This document shows positions 40,400-40,506 of a stretch of DNA of 40,506 nucleotides, in pieces. Positions within the stretch are counted from its first letter, which is position 1, and each line of letters begins with the position of its first letter. Location: contig VBEI01000005.1 in NCBI GenBank assembly GCA_005882715.1, forward strand, positions 1-40,506, read 5' to 3'. Under the pieces are notes generated by a model that did not search any database, was not told the origin of the DNA, and was given only the letters and a program-made list of their open reading frames with translations. Source of the DNA: Chloroflexota bacterium (GTDB lineage Bacteria > Chloroflexota > Dehalococcoidia > SM23-28-2 > RBG-16-64-32). The translations under genes and the position numbers were made by a program.

Positions 40400-40506
40400 A
40401 CGGCCGGCGTGGCGCGCCAGACGGAGCTCTTCGCATTGCGGGCCAGCCGCCGAACCTCCCGGATGGATTCACCGACACCTTTACCAGCCGATACATCGAC
40501 ACAAAG
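40396..40506 (+). CDS. Alpha/beta hydrolase, N-terminal fragment (3' partial)
   Basis: ATG 40396 overlaps the CDGSH stop (ATGA), and the frame stays open to the window end for 37 codons. The segment NLPDGFTDTFTSRYIDTK resembles the N-terminus of epoxide-hydrolase-like alpha/beta hydrolases, just before the HG oxyanion region. The catalytic part is outside the window, so the call is tentative. Confidence 0.5.
   Translation, partial: MNGRRGAPDGALRIAGQPPNLPDGFTDTFTSRYIDTK

Overview
This 40.5 kb window is high-GC bacterial chromosome. Gene content and family resemblances point to Chloroflexota (Dehalococcoidia-like or a related uncultured class). The clues are an Agl23/TIGR03663-type glycosyltransferase fused to NHL repeats beside a second GT-C enzyme, a MutS that most plausibly begins VTTPLRRQYLEIK, a methionine synthase encoded as two separate half-proteins, and PAS-rich LuxR regulators. 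This placement is inference from protein families, not from a marker gene.

Layout. (1) 1-4143, plus strand: the 3' part of smc, a small PAS protein, a metallo-beta-lactamase-fold hydrolase, a degenerate receiver and ftsY. (2) 4372-9302: two GT-C membrane glycosyltransferases, the second ending in an NHL propeller. (3) 9398-11862: an overlapping NuoE/NuoF-type diaphorase pair with no catalytic partner in view. (4) 12050-15981: two paralogous PAS-LuxR one-component regulators, separated by a 389-nt region with serial hairpins, a promoter and a dyad at the predicted +1. (5) mutS (16245-18848) and mutL (24149-25912) bracket a four-gene minus-strand signalling operon: membrane histidine kinase, CheY/Rcp1-like regulator and two receiver-GGDEF diguanylate cyclases. 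(6) 25992-29816, minus strand: an ADP-forming acyl-CoA synthetase-like protein and the two MetE halves in domain order, behind a good sigma70-type promoter. (7) 30288-33835: ctpA, smpB, a lone TadG-like gene on the opposite strand, and ssrA (tmRNA), for which the tag peptide can be read. (8) 33836-40506, downstream of ssrA: a region of accessory character with an LuxR-family ATPase regulator split by an in-frame TAG, a DHA2-type MFS pump, an NADP-binding oxidoreductase with a probable homopolymer frameshift near its 3' end, two micro-ORFs, a double-CDGSH iron-sulfur protein and the start of an alpha/beta hydrolase, linked by ATGA overlaps.

How the parts work together. smc/ftsY, mutS/mutL and smpB/ssrA/ctpA are housekeeping (chromosome segregation, membrane targeting, mismatch repair, ribosome rescue and envelope proteolysis). 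The kinase operon probably converts a membrane or PAS signal into c-di-GMP. The most unusual items are: the split MetE whose catalytic half has Ala at the zinc-ligand Glu position; the NuoF-type C-terminal ferredoxin domain that has lost exactly one cluster's four ligands; the covarying tandem hairpins between the two PAS-LuxR genes; and the two gene disruptions just downstream of ssrA, a common integration site. I did not find a CRISPR array, IS element, integrase, rRNA or tRNA gene.
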